Source: Gammaproteobacteria bacterium | GTDB taxonomy: Bacteria > Pseudomonadota > Gammaproteobacteria > Pseudomonadales > Halieaceae | Assembly (NCBI GenBank): GCA_024742415.1 | Contig: JANSYN010000001.1 | Coordinates: 310,001-374,000 of the forward strand | Direction: 5' to 3' | Length of the DNA stretch: 64,000 bases | In this document: piece by piece, positions 25,271 to 33,667 of the stretch | Layout: every line of letters begins with the position of its first letter | Position numbering within the stretch: position 1 is the stretch's first letter | Notes under the pieces: generated by a model | The model's input: the letters and a program-made list of their open reading frames with translations, nothing else | Database searches by the model: none | What the model was told of the DNA's origin: nothing | Made by a program: the position numbers and the translations under genes

Positions 25271-27471
25271 GGCCGGGCTTCCTGGATTTTGTGTCTGGCG
25301 AGATCTCGAATGATAAAACGCGCCGGTGAAAGCGCACGACACAGGCTGCGTTCCAGAGGCGGTGGCTCGTTGCAGATGGTACTTGCCAACAACTCTGCCG
25401 CCAATGGGGTAGAGGTCAGGCCGCGCGAGCCGTGGGCGGTTGTCACGTAGAGCCCGGGTAGTTGCGGGGCGGTGTGGTCCAGCGTCTGGCGCGCGTTGTC
25501 GCGCAGCGCCGCATAGCGTTGCAGGAACGCTGCATAATCCGGCACCGGCCCAACCATGGGCAGGTAATCGGGGCTTGCGCAACGCAACGCGGCGCGACCG
25601 GCCAGCGCCGCTGTTTGCAGCTTGCCCAGCGCATCGGCCAGCTGCGGCAGTGCAGTGGCCAGCTTGTGAAGATTGTCCGTGTGCTCGCGCTCGCTGGGAG
25701 CATCCGCCGGCGCATCCAGTTCAAAACTGGCGCCGATGCAATGTTCGCCAGCACGCGCTGGCGCAATGTAACCGGCGTGGCACAGGGCGGTGCGCAAGTT
25801 GTGTAGCGCTGGCAGGGTGGGCAGCTGGGTTGTCTGGCCGCGTATGCCCCGTGTCGGCAGCCATGCAAGCTGTGCGATGTCGCTGGTCTCTATGCCCGCC
25901 GCCACCACGACGCAGTCTGCACGCGCAACCGGTTGGCCGGCTGCGTCCAGTATGTCCCAGCGGCCGTTGTCGTGTTGTAGGCGCAGGGCCCCGCAGTGTT
26001 CCCTGAGCGTAATGTTCGCTCTGCGCAGCAGGGCGGCGCACACCGCGCGCGGGTCCAGCCACCCCGAGTCGGGAAACCAGTAGGCAGCGCTGTGCAAGGT
26101 GATGGCGGCTTTTTCGCTGGCTGCCCGGGCATCCAGGATGTCTGCCAGGCCCGGCACTGCGGCCAGCGCGTGACGCAGAGACGACAGCTCCCGGGGGTTG
26201 TCGACCAGTTGCAAATTGCCACATAAAGCGCCGTCGCGCCCCTCACGCAGTGCATCGGACGCAAACAGCGCGCGATAGCGTCGCGTGGCAAACGCATAGC
26301 TGAGCAAACTGAAATCCGTCAACAGGGAATGCCGATGTGACAAGCGTGTGTAGAGCACGCCCTGGGCGTTGCCAGAACCGGCACACGCAGTATGCGCTTG
26401 TTCCAGCACTGTGACCGGTATGCCGCGTTGTGCCAGGCAGTGTGCCACCCAGCAGCCTGCCAGGCCTGCCCCAAGGACCACGGCATGACTTGGCCGCGCC
26501 AGCGGTGTTGCGCCAATATCCCAGGGTGTGAGTTCGCGCGGGACAGCGGGCTGCGCCGCTGCGGCATCGCGCGATGGCAAGGGCAGCGTCTGCCCGGATG
26601 GTTGCCCCTCAGCCGCGGTGGGACCGCCTGCACCGGGTCGCGTTGTGGCATGGGCATCGCCAGTTGGCGCCGTGCAAACTTGTTCCGGCGCAGGTGGCCT
26701 GACCACAGCGGTCGAGGCGGGCGGGGTGGCGCCGCGTTGCCATACTCCGCGCAGTGCCTCGCGCTTGCGGCCAAAGCCCGCTGCTTTGTGCATGCTGAAG
26801 CCGGCGGCGGCCCATGCGCGCCGCACCGCACCGGCTGCGGTGAAAGTCGCCAGAGTGGCACCGGGATTGCTCAGTCGCGCGGTGTGCTGCGCCAGGGTAT
26901 CTGTCCACATCGCTGGATTGGTTGCGGGCGCGAAGCCATCCAGGTACCAGGCATCTATCCAGTGCCTGTTGCAAGAGGCCAGTTCGTCCATCACATCGTG
27001 AACATCACCCAGGTGCAGATCCAGGCGCACACGGCCAGCATTGAACAGCAGCCGGTGGCAGCCTGGAATCAGGGCAGGGTACTGGTCCAGCAAGGTTTGC
27101 CTCAGTTGTGCAAGCGTCTCCCAGTTGGCCAGTGCCCGCGCCAGGTCCGCAGGGTGCAAGGGGTGAGCCTCGACCGCCAGGTAGTGCAAATCCGGCTTGG
27201 GTTCTGCCGCCTGCAGCCACGCTTGCCAGGTCAGCAAGAAATTCAGAGCCGTGCCAAAGCCTGTCTCGGCGATGCAAAACACCGGATCCGCAAAGTGTTG
27301 CCAGCGTTCGGGCAGCCCGTTGCCGCGCACAAAGGTATGCTGGCTCTCTTGCAGACCATCGTCCGTTGAATAGTACACGTCGCCAAACGCGGCTGAGACG
27401 GGGGTATTGTTCTCGCGCCAGTGCAGGTCGGCGGGCTGCAGCGCAGGGAAGTCGTGATGATCCCGTTTCAT
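25225..27471 (-). CDS. mnmC: tRNA mnm5s2U bifunctional enzyme MnmC
   Basis: A 748-residue bifunctional enzyme making mnm5(s2)U at the wobble base of some tRNAs. N-terminal methyltransferase half: HWRENNTPVSAAFGDVYYS, FCIAETGFGTALNFLLTWQAW and WYLDGFAPATNPAMW. C-terminal FAD oxidase half: VVLGAGLAGCWVAHCLAQRG and YVTTAHGSRGLTSTPLAAELLA. The two are joined by about 70 Ala/Pro/Thr-rich residues, which makes it longer than E. coli MnmC (668 residues). Start at ATG 27471 overlaps the stop of a small upstream frame by ATGA. Confidence 0.95.
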   Translation of the reverse strand: MKRDHHDFPALQPADLHWRENNTPVSAAFGDVYYSTDDGLQESQHTFVRGNGLPERWQHFADPVFCIAETGFGTALNFLLTWQAWLQAAEPKPDLHYLAVEAHPLHPADLARALANWETLAQLRQTLLDQYPALIPGCHRLLFNAGRVRLDLHLGDVHDVMDELASCNRHWIDAWYLDGFAPATNPAMWTDTLAQHTARLSNPGATLATFTAAGAVRRAWAAAGFSMHKAAGFGRKREALRGVWQRGATPPASTAVVRPPAPEQVCTAPTGDAHATTRPGAGGPTAAEGQPSGQTLPLPSRDAAAAQPAVPRELTPWDIGATPLARPSHAVVLGAGLAGCWVAHCLAQRGIPVTVLEQAHTACAGSGNAQGVLYTRLSHRHSLLTDFSLLSYAFATRRYRALFASDALREGRDGALCGNLQLVDNPRELSSLRHALAAVPGLADILDARAASEKAAITLHSAAYWFPDSGWLDPRAVCAALLRRANITLREHCGALRLQHDNGRWDILDAAGQPVARADCVVVAAGIETSDIAQLAWLPTRGIRGQTTQLPTLPALHNLRTALCHAGYIAPARAGEHCIGASFELDAPADAPSEREHTDNLHKLATALPQLADALGKLQTAALAGRAALRCASPDYLPMVGPVPDYAAFLQRYAALRDNARQTLDHTAPQLPGLYVTTAHGSRGLTSTPLAAELLASTICNEPPPLERSLCRALSPARFIIRDLARHKIQEARPCRHQPAPHRPLSPH

Positions 27472-27665
27472 CGCATGACACCCATCGCCCTGTAGCGGGC
27501 AGGGAGAGTGCCTCGCTGCCATGCCCTGCGTTGGTCGGCGCGCTGCGATGGCTGCCGCCTGAGCGCAACGTCCCGCCGGTGCTTGCGTGTATGTGTGAGA
27601 ACCAGATAAAGCATAAAAACAATAATAAACAAAAAGATAAGTAATAAAATTAAAGCAATTTCCAT
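27468..27665 (-). CDS. Possible small single-pass membrane protein, coupled to mnmC
   Basis: A 65-codon frame. The first 24 residues are almost wholly hydrophobic (MEIALILLLIFLFIIVFMLY), followed by a basic stretch (THTRKHRRD), consistent with a small inner-membrane protein. Its TGA overlaps the mnmC ATG in an ATGA arrangement. The first 60 bp are AT-rich, unlike the surroundings, and no Shine-Dalgarno is visible before its ATG, so it could instead be the AT-rich leader or promoter of mnmC read by chance. Confidence 0.4.
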   Translation of the reverse strand: MEIALILLLIFLFIIVFMLYLVLTHTRKHRRDVALRRQPSQRADQRRAWQRGTLPARYRAMGVMR

Positions 27666-27862
27666 TAGAAGCAGGCATCCCGCTGGCTGTGTGTCAGGGC
27701 GGCTGAGACCCAGGCTCCGAGACAGGTCTGCGCGCTGACTTTGCGCAGGCGTTTATAGCACAGCTTGGCGGTGAACGTGGCGCGCCACTGCAGCGCGTGC
27801 GCATTGCCCTGTTGCAGGCAGCCTATTAGACTGCGCGCAGACATTGTTCCCGAGGTACCCCT

Positions 27863-28372
27863 GTGGCCACTCAAGCCCTGCCCCAACGCCAGTTTTTGCT
27901 GGTTGCCGCCAATCTCATTCACCGTTGCCTGCTTGCGCCATCGCGCGCCGAGGCCAAGCAGCGTTTTCGCAGCCTGGAGAGCGGCCAGTTGCTGGCGCTG
28001 CCACCGATAGAAATGGAAGACAAGACACACGCACGGTTTGGCCTGGCCTTCGATCACAGCGAATTTGTTGGCAAGCTGAACTTCAGTGCGTTTCGTTCCA
28101 GCCTGGAAGTGCTGCTGGCGAACCTCGTCCAGCAGATAAAGGCCGAACAGGACCTGAAAACGTTCAGCGCCCAGGAGCAGGGTGAGGCCATGATTTTCGG
28201 CGTAACCGGTGTCACCGTGGATGGCGGTCAGCCCAATGTCATGGTGTTGGGCTCGGAGCCCGATGCGCGCGGCGATGCCACCATCCTGCGCTTGATGTAC
28301 CTGGATCCAGAACAGTTTGCGCCGCAGGCAGTGACCGCGGCCACGCCGGCATCACCCAGCCAGGGTGTTTGA
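27863..28372 (+). CDS. Conserved-looking hypothetical protein
   Basis: A 169-residue soluble protein; I do not recognise the family. Start GTG 27863, with GAGG 8 bases upstream. Helical N-terminal part (LVAANLIHRCLLAPSRAEAKQRF), a middle region HSEFVGKLNFSAFRSSLEVLLANLVQQIKAEQ and a strand-rich end FGVTGVTVDGGQPNVMVLG, then a Thr/Pro/Ala tail. Codon use agrees with neighbours. It is transcribed away from mnmC and ended by a strong hairpin terminator. Confidence 0.7.
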   Translation: MATQALPQRQFLLVAANLIHRCLLAPSRAEAKQRFRSLESGQLLALPPIEMEDKTHARFGLAFDHSEFVGKLNFSAFRSSLEVLLANLVQQIKAEQDLKTFSAQEQGEAMIFGVTGVTVDGGQPNVMVLGSEPDARGDATILRLMYLDPEQFAPQAVTAATPASPSQGV

Positions 28373-28441
28373 TGCCTCTGGCGAGAGCGCGGCCGTGCCG
28401 GCGCCGCTGCTTCGCGCTATGATGTCAGGGCAGAGTTAGCG

Positions 28442-28467
28442 CCGGGTCGTCCCCGGTTTTTTTCTTT
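28442..28467 (+). terminator. Intrinsic terminator before hrpA
   Basis: Stem CCGGG / CCCGG with a 5-nt loop (28442-28456), extended by a seven-base T-run and a further T-rich stretch. It ends the hypothetical gene 70 bp upstream and lies 23 bp before the hrpA start. Confidence 0.75.
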
Positions 28468-28489
28468 TCAGCAACGTTGAATCAATCGC

Positions 28490-31400
28490 ATGCCCGAGCA
28501 GCAAGAGGGAGCAGGGCGCTCGCTCAACATCAGCTATCCACCTGAACTGCCTGTCGCCGAACGCCGTGACGACATCGCCGCCGCCATCGCCGCGCACCAG
28601 GTCGTGATCGTGGCCGGCGAGACCGGCTCGGGTAAAACCACGCAAATCCCGAAAATATGCCTGGAACTGGGGCGCGGGCAAACCAGGCTCATTGGCCATA
28701 CCCAGCCGCGTCGCCTTGCGGCGCGCACCGTGGCTACGCGAATCGCCCAGGAACTGGGCGTGGAAGTCGGTGGCCTGGTCGGCTACCAGGTACGTTTTGG
28801 TGATCATGTTGGCAACGCAACCGCTGTCAAGCTGATGACGGATGGTATTTTGCTCAACGAGATGCAGCGCGACCGGCTGCTGCGCCACTACGACACGCTC
28901 ATTATCGATGAGGCCCACGAGCGCAGCCTGAACATCGATTTCATCCTCGGATACCTCAAGCGTATTCTTGCGCGACGGCCTGACCTCAAAGTGATTATCA
29001 CTTCGGCTACCATCGATGTTGAGAGTTTCTCGCAACACTTTGATGGCGCGCCGATCATAGAGGTCTCGGGCAGGACATATCCAGTAGACACCCACTACCT
29101 GGGCGCACAGGTCGACGCGGACACAGCCGACGTTGAATCGGAGCTGAGCCGCATCGCCACGCTGGTTGAGCAGATCGAGCGCGGCAAGTTTGGTCCGCGC
29201 GGCGATGTCCTGGTGTTTCTGCCCGGTGAGCGCGAAATCAGGGAGCAGGCCAGGGCCCTGCGTGGGCTCGAGCGCGTTGAAGTGTTGCCCCTGTATGCGC
29301 GCCTGGGCCAGGGCGAGCAGCAGCGTGTGTTCAACAGCGGCAGGGGCGGCGCCGGGCTGCGCGTGGTGCTGGCCACCAATGTGGCCGAGACATCCGTCAC
29401 GGTACCCGGTATTCGCTACGTTATTGATCCGGGTGTCGCTCGCATCAGTCGCTACAGTCACCGCTCCAAGTTGCAGCGCCTGCCGGTCGAGGCGATCTCG
29501 CAGGCCAGCGCGAACCAGCGCAAGGGCCGTTGCGGACGCGTAGGGCCGGGCGTTTGTTTGCGTCTGTACAGCGAAGAGGATTTCAACGCGCGCGCCGAGT
29601 TCACCGAACCGGAGATCCAGCGCACGAACCTGGCTGCTGTCGTACTGCAGATGCTGGCGCTGGGCCTGGGCGAGGTAGAGAAATTTCCGTTTATCGATCC
29701 CCCAGACGGCAGGTTGGTGCGCGACGGCTACAAGGTGCTGGAGGAACTGGGCGCGGTCTCTGCGCAAGGCAAACTCACCGGCCTGGGCAAGCGTTTGGCG
29801 CGCCTGCCGGTGGATCCGCGTCTGGGTCGAATGCTGTTGCAGGCGGGCCGCGAGCATTGCCTTGCCCAGGTGCTGGTGATTGTCAGCGCCCTGAGTGTGC
29901 AGGACCCGCGCGAACGGCCGGCAGATCGCCAGGCACAGGCTGACCAGATGCATGCACGCTTCAGGCACGAGCGCTCGGATTTCATGGCCTGGCTCAAGCT
30001 GTGGGCTTACTACGAGGAGCAGCGCCAGGTACTGACGCAAAGCAAGCTGCGTAAGCTCTGCCAGCGGGAATACCTGTCATTTATCAGGATGCGCGAGTGG
30101 CGTGCAGTGCATAGCCAACTGACGATCGCCTGTCGCCAGCAGCAACTGCGACCCGCTGCGCTGCTTGCGGAAAAAGAAAATTACCGGGGTATACACCGGT
30201 CACTGCTGGGCGGTTTATTATCCAATATTGCCCAGCAACACGAAGGGCGCGAGTATCTTGGTTCTCGCAACCGCAAAATGCAGATCTTTCCGGGCTCCTC
30301 GCAGGCGCGCAAAAAGCCGGCGTGGATCGTGGCTGCTGAAATTGTTGAGACTTCGCGGGTGTTTGCGCGCGAGGTGGCCGCCATCGACCCGCGCTGGGCG
30401 CTGGATCTCAACCCGAATTTACTCAAGCATCATTACTCAGAACCCCGCTGGCGTGCGCGCACCGGCCAGGTCATGGCCAATCATCGTGTCACGCTCTACG
30501 GCTTGACGTTGCTGGACAAGGAGGCGGTTCACTATGGGCCGATAGCGCCTGCCGAGAGTCGGGCCCTGATGATCAGCCAGGGCCTTGTTGCCGGCCAATT
30601 CAATCGCTTTCCCGATTTTCTCAAGCACAACCGCGCGTTGGTGCGTGACCTGGAGGCGCTGGAAGCACGGACCCGCCGTCGCGACATACTGGTAGAGGAT
30701 GCCGTGCTCTTTGCGTTTTATGACGAGCGACTCCCGCAGGAGCTGTACACCGCAAGTGGCCTGCAAAGCTGGCTCAAGAAAAACCGCGCGGCCTCGGCAA
30801 GTCTCACGATGGAGCGCGAGATGCTGATTGCGCGCGATCCCGGTCTTGGGGTGGAAGAGCAATTTCCGCAAACCCTGCAGGTGCAGGATCTGTCATTCAG
30901 GCTCAGCTACGAGTTCGAACATGGCCATGCGGCCGACGGGGTTTCCGTCACGGTGCCCGTTGCTTTGCTCAACCGCGCGCCGCGCTACCTGTTCGACTGG
31001 CTTGTTCCGGGTCTGCTGCGGGAAAAGTGCATCGCATTGGTCAAGGGCTTGCCCAAGGAAAAGCGCAAGCAGCTGGTGCCGGTTCCGGATGTTGTCGAGC
31101 GCGCACTGGCCGTTATGACACCGTCCGACACCGACCTGCTGGTAACTCTGGCAGCCACCCTGGCAGAGCAGGCAGGGGTCCGGCTGAGCCGGGAGGATTT
31201 TGCCGCGGTCGTGCTGGATGACTACTACCGCATGAACGTGCGCGTGGTGGATGAGCGCGGACGCCTGCTGGAGCAGGGGCGAGACCTGGCCGCACTGATC
31301 GAGCGTTACCGTGAAGATACCCGCGTCAGCGTCAGCTTTGGCGATGCGCAGTCTCCGGCACGCGAGGGGCTCACCCGATGGGACTTCGACTCGCTGCCCG

Positions 31401-32248
31401 AACGTTTCCAGTTTCGGCAGGCGGGCATTGATATCCTGTCATGGCCGGCACTTGAAGATAGGGGCGACAGCGTCGCGATAGTTTTGTGTGACTACGCCTC
31501 GCAGGCCGCGTTGACCCATCGCGATGGTGTGCTGCGCCTGGCGCGGTTGAGTTCCATGCAGAAGGTCAAGTATCTGCGCAAGCAGTGTCTGCGCGGTAAT
31601 GAAAGCCAGTTGATCCTTGCGGCGGTAGAGCGTGATCGTACCGCCCTGGTCGATGACCTGATCGATGCAGCCTATGTGCAGGCGCTGGCGCTGGACGCGC
31701 AGCTGCCACGCGAGCAGTCTGCGTTCGAAGCCTGCCTGCAGCGGGCGCAGCCCGCGCTGGTGGAATGTGCGCAGTTACTGGAGCGCAATCTGTTGGTGTC
31801 GTTGCACACCCTGGGGGCAGTGCGCCGTGCGATGCAGCGCTGGGACGCACACAGTTTTGCCGATACGCGCGCGGACATCGCCGAGCAGCTGGCGGCGTTG
31901 CTGGCGCCGGGCTTTATGCGCGATACCCCGGCCTACTGGTTGCAGCAGTTTCCGCGTTACATGAATGCCTTGCAGCACCGCGTGGAACGGCTCACTGGCC
32001 AGTACCCGAAAGACCAGCGCAACCTTGCCCTGCTGGCGCAGGCCCGGGAGCCGCTGGCACAGGTATTGCGCGAGCGTCCGGATGTGCTGCGGCTAAGCGC
32101 AGCGCTGTCAGATTATCGCTGGATGCTGGAAGAGTTTCGTGTGTCGCTGTTTGCGCAAAGCCTGCGCACCGTGAAGCCGGTATCGAGCAAACGCCTGCAG
32201 GAACAGTGGCAAAAGGCCGAGGACTGGCTGTTAAATAACCCTGTTTAA
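28490..32248 (+). CDS. hrpA: ATP-dependent RNA helicase HrpA
   Basis: A 1252-residue DEAH-box helicase, close to the length of E. coli HrpA (1300). Walker A is in VAGETGSGKTTQIP, Walker B in TLIIDEAHERSLN, motif III SATIDVESF, and motif VI QRKGRCGRVGPG. The long C-terminal part carries the helicase-associated, OB and DUF3418 domains found only in HrpA. The enzyme resolves collided or stalled ribosomes on mRNA. Start ATG 28490. The intrinsic terminator just upstream means its promoter overlaps that region. Confidence 0.96.
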   Translation: MPEQQEGAGRSLNISYPPELPVAERRDDIAAAIAAHQVVIVAGETGSGKTTQIPKICLELGRGQTRLIGHTQPRRLAARTVATRIAQELGVEVGGLVGYQVRFGDHVGNATAVKLMTDGILLNEMQRDRLLRHYDTLIIDEAHERSLNIDFILGYLKRILARRPDLKVIITSATIDVESFSQHFDGAPIIEVSGRTYPVDTHYLGAQVDADTADVESELSRIATLVEQIERGKFGPRGDVLVFLPGEREIREQARALRGLERVEVLPLYARLGQGEQQRVFNSGRGGAGLRVVLATNVAETSVTVPGIRYVIDPGVARISRYSHRSKLQRLPVEAISQASANQRKGRCGRVGPGVCLRLYSEEDFNARAEFTEPEIQRTNLAAVVLQMLALGLGEVEKFPFIDPPDGRLVRDGYKVLEELGAVSAQGKLTGLGKRLARLPVDPRLGRMLLQAGREHCLAQVLVIVSALSVQDPRERPADRQAQADQMHARFRHERSDFMAWLKLWAYYEEQRQVLTQSKLRKLCQREYLSFIRMREWRAVHSQLTIACRQQQLRPAALLAEKENYRGIHRSLLGGLLSNIAQQHEGREYLGSRNRKMQIFPGSSQARKKPAWIVAAEIVETSRVFAREVAAIDPRWALDLNPNLLKHHYSEPRWRARTGQVMANHRVTLYGLTLLDKEAVHYGPIAPAESRALMISQGLVAGQFNRFPDFLKHNRALVRDLEALEARTRRRDILVEDAVLFAFYDERLPQELYTASGLQSWLKKNRAASASLTMEREMLIARDPGLGVEEQFPQTLQVQDLSFRLSYEFEHGHAADGVSVTVPVALLNRAPRYLFDWLVPGLLREKCIALVKGLPKEKRKQLVPVPDVVERALAVMTPSDTDLLVTLAATLAEQAGVRLSREDFAAVVLDDYYRMNVRVVDERGRLLEQGRDLAALIERYREDTRVSVSFGDAQSPAREGLTRWDFDSLPERFQFRQAGIDILSWPALEDRGDSVAIVLCDYASQAALTHRDGVLRLARLSSMQKVKYLRKQCLRGNESQLILAAVERDRTALVDDLIDAAYVQALALDAQLPREQSAFEACLQRAQPALVECAQLLERNLLVSLHTLGAVRRAMQRWDAHSFADTRADIAEQLAALLAPGFMRDTPAYWLQQFPRYMNALQHRVERLTGQYPKDQRNLALLAQAREPLAQVLRERPDVLRLSAALSDYRWMLEEFRVSLFAQSLRTVKPVSSKRLQEQWQKAEDWLLNNPV

Positions 32249-32293
32249 GCTAGGGGTACTGGCTGCGGACAAAAATTCTTTCCCATTGATTGT

Positions 32294-32323
32294 GAAACTA
32301 ATGGTTTGATGGTATGTCATACC
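32294..32323 (+). promoter_or_regulatory. Candidate promoter and operator of the hvf cassette
   Basis: GAAACTA at 32294-32300 and GTCATA at 32316-32321, with 15 bp between, resemble a Group-IV (ECF) sigma promoter. A perfect 13-bp palindrome, GGTATG-T-CATACC (32311-32323), overlaps the -10 element. Both are visual matches; ECF control of the gene family is known in some bacteria, but no sigma gene lies in this window. Confidence 0.4.
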
Positions 32324-32326
32324 CTG

Positions 32327-32365
32327 CACGAACGCTGTTCGCGCAGGCAAGTCTGCGTGTTCGTG
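32327..32365 (+). other. Hairpin in the hvfA leader
   Basis: Two nested stems: outer CACGAAC / GTTCGTG (32327-32333 and 32359-32365) and inner CGCAG / CTGCG (32342-32346 and 32353-32357). There is no following T-run. It could stabilise the precursor mRNA or be a protein site. Confidence 0.45.
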
Positions 32366-32435
32366 TCGGGTAAGGCTCGATTAGTTCAATAACGAAGGTA
32401 CCAACCATTCAATTACCGAAATAGGGATTCATCTC

Positions 32436-32810
32436 ATGGCAAACTTTAAAAAACCTCTAGCAACGGCTCTGGGCGCCGCGTTTCTGGCCAGCGCGGTCGT
32501 ACCTATGGCTTCCGCGGAAGTCAATCCGTTCTCTGCCCAGCAATTGTCAGGAGGGTATGACCTGCCCAACTTCGCCGGCCACAAGGAAGGCGGCTGCGGT
32601 GAAGGCAAGTGTGGTGAAGGCAAATGTGGCGAAGGTGAAGGCCACGGCGCCGATAAAGGCGACGGCGAAGGCAAATGTGGCGAAGGTAAGTGTGGTGAAG
32701 GCGCCGACAAAGGCGACGGCGAAGGTAAGTGCGGCGAAGGCAAATGCGGTGAAGGTGATGCCAAGGCCGACGGCGAAGGCAAATGCGGCGAAGGTAAGTG
32801 CGGTAGCTAG
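32436..32810 (+). CDS. hvfA: EGKCG-repeat RiPP precursor, HvfA/bufferin type
   Basis: A 124-residue precursor with an N-terminal export signal (residues 1-27, ending ASA before EVNPF). The mature part carries eight EGKCG motifs in four adjacent pairs (56-65, 78-87, 96-105, 114-123), separated by Gly/Asp/Lys spacers, and nine cysteines (Cys54 plus one per motif). EGKCG cysteines in this family are converted by the DUF692/DUF2063 pair into oxazolone/thioamide or thiooxazole groups that bind copper. The partner genes follow at 2 and then 3 bp. The DNA repeats behind the motifs vary at third positions, so they look selected. Assignment is strong; the metal is inferred from the family. Confidence 0.88.
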   Translation: MANFKKPLATALGAAFLASAVVPMASAEVNPFSAQQLSGGYDLPNFAGHKEGGCGEGKCGEGKCGEGEGHGADKGDGEGKCGEGKCGEGADKGDGEGKCGEGKCGEGDAKADGEGKCGEGKCGS

Positions 32811-32812
32811 CG

Positions 32813-33664
32813 ATGCCTGAGAACAACCGGGAACTCCACGGAGCGGGACTCGGTTTACGGCGGGCCCTTCTGGGCCCGCTTTTGTCTATGGACGAGACAC
32901 ACGTGGATTTTATGGAAGCGGCGCCAGAAAACTGGATAGGCGTGGGCGGCCGCTACGAGAAGCAATTCATGGCGCTGGCAGAGCGCTACCCGCTGTCATT
33001 TCATGGCCTGTCGCTGGATATTGGCGGGCCGGATGCGCTGGATGTGGACCTGGTGAAGTCGGTCAGGGCGCTTATGGATGCCTGCAGGGTGTCCGTGTAC
33101 AGCGATCACCTGACCTACTGCGCGGCGGACGGCCACCTGTATGATTTGTTGCCGATTCCTTTTACGCAGGAGGCAGTGCGTTACGTGGCTGATCGAGTGC
33201 GACAGGTGCAGGACATTATCGGCGCGCCCATCGCACTTGAGAACGCCTCGTACTACGCGCAGGCGCACACCGAGTTGAGCGAGGCTGAATTTGTCAGCGC
33301 CGTAGTGCATGAAAGCGGCTGTGACCTGCTGCTAGACGTCAACAATATCTACGTCAACAGCATCAACCATCGCTATGACCCGGTGGCATACCTCGACGCA
33401 CTGCCGCTGGAAAAAGTGCGCTATATTCATGTGGCAGGACATTATGATGAAGCGCCCGATCTGAAAGTCGACACGCATGGCACGGCGGTGATTGATCCGG
33501 TGTGGGCACTGTTGACGCAGGCCTATCAGCGCATCGGTTGTGTGCCAACATTGCTGGAGCGTGATTTCAATATTCCGCCGTTGGACAAACTCCTCGAAGA
33601 GGTCAGCATGATTCGCCAGCTACAGGCGCCGTTTGTAGCGCGCAACGCGCAGGCGGCAGGCTAG
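32813..33664 (+). CDS. hvfB: DUF692/MNIO multinuclear iron RiPP-maturation oxidase
   Basis: A 283-residue TIM-barrel MNIO enzyme. Metal-site motifs are all present: SFHGLSLDIGG, YSDHLTY, IALENASYY, LLLDVNNIYVNS, HVAGH, DTHG and LLERDFNIP. With its DUF2063 partner it oxidises cysteines of the EGKCG precursor. ATG 32813 is 2 bp after the hvfA stop; no strong ribosome site is visible, so translation is probably coupled. A terminator-like hairpin sits inside codons 17-24 (see 32860-32883). N-terminal LRRALLGPLL is coded by that hairpin. Confidence 0.92.
   Translation: MPENNRELHGAGLGLRRALLGPLLSMDETHVDFMEAAPENWIGVGGRYEKQFMALAERYPLSFHGLSLDIGGPDALDVDLVKSVRALMDACRVSVYSDHLTYCAADGHLYDLLPIPFTQEAVRYVADRVRQVQDIIGAPIALENASYYAQAHTELSEAEFVSAVVHESGCDLLLDVNNIYVNSINHRYDPVAYLDALPLEKVRYIHVAGHYDEAPDLKVDTHGTAVIDPVWALLTQAYQRIGCVPTLLERDFNIPPLDKLLEEVSMIRQLQAPFVARNAQAAG
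32860..32883 (+). terminator. Intrinsic terminator/attenuator inside the 5' end of hvfB
   Basis: Perfect 8-bp GC stem GCGGGCCC / GGGCCCGC (32860-32867, 32872-32879) with a TTCT loop, followed by TTTT then GTCT. This is the classic terminator shape, 49 nt after the hvfA stop and within the hvfB reading frame. Confidence 0.6.
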
Positions 33665-33667
33665 CAC

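Noticed and set aside
28436-30040. Large minus-strand frame (534 codons) inside hrpA
   Set aside because: It is fully antisense to the clear hrpA frame, has no family resemblance and no start signal; open by high GC composition.
32580-32810. Near-identical DNA repeats read as a CRISPR or satellite array
   Set aside because: They are in frame, vary mostly at third codon positions and encode the EGKCG motifs, so they are part of hvfA.
32436-32810. Metallothionein-like interpretation of hvfA
   Set aside because: The EGKCG pattern, export signal and the adjacent DUF692/DUF2063 genes fit a modified RiPP much better than a Cys-rich metallothionein.
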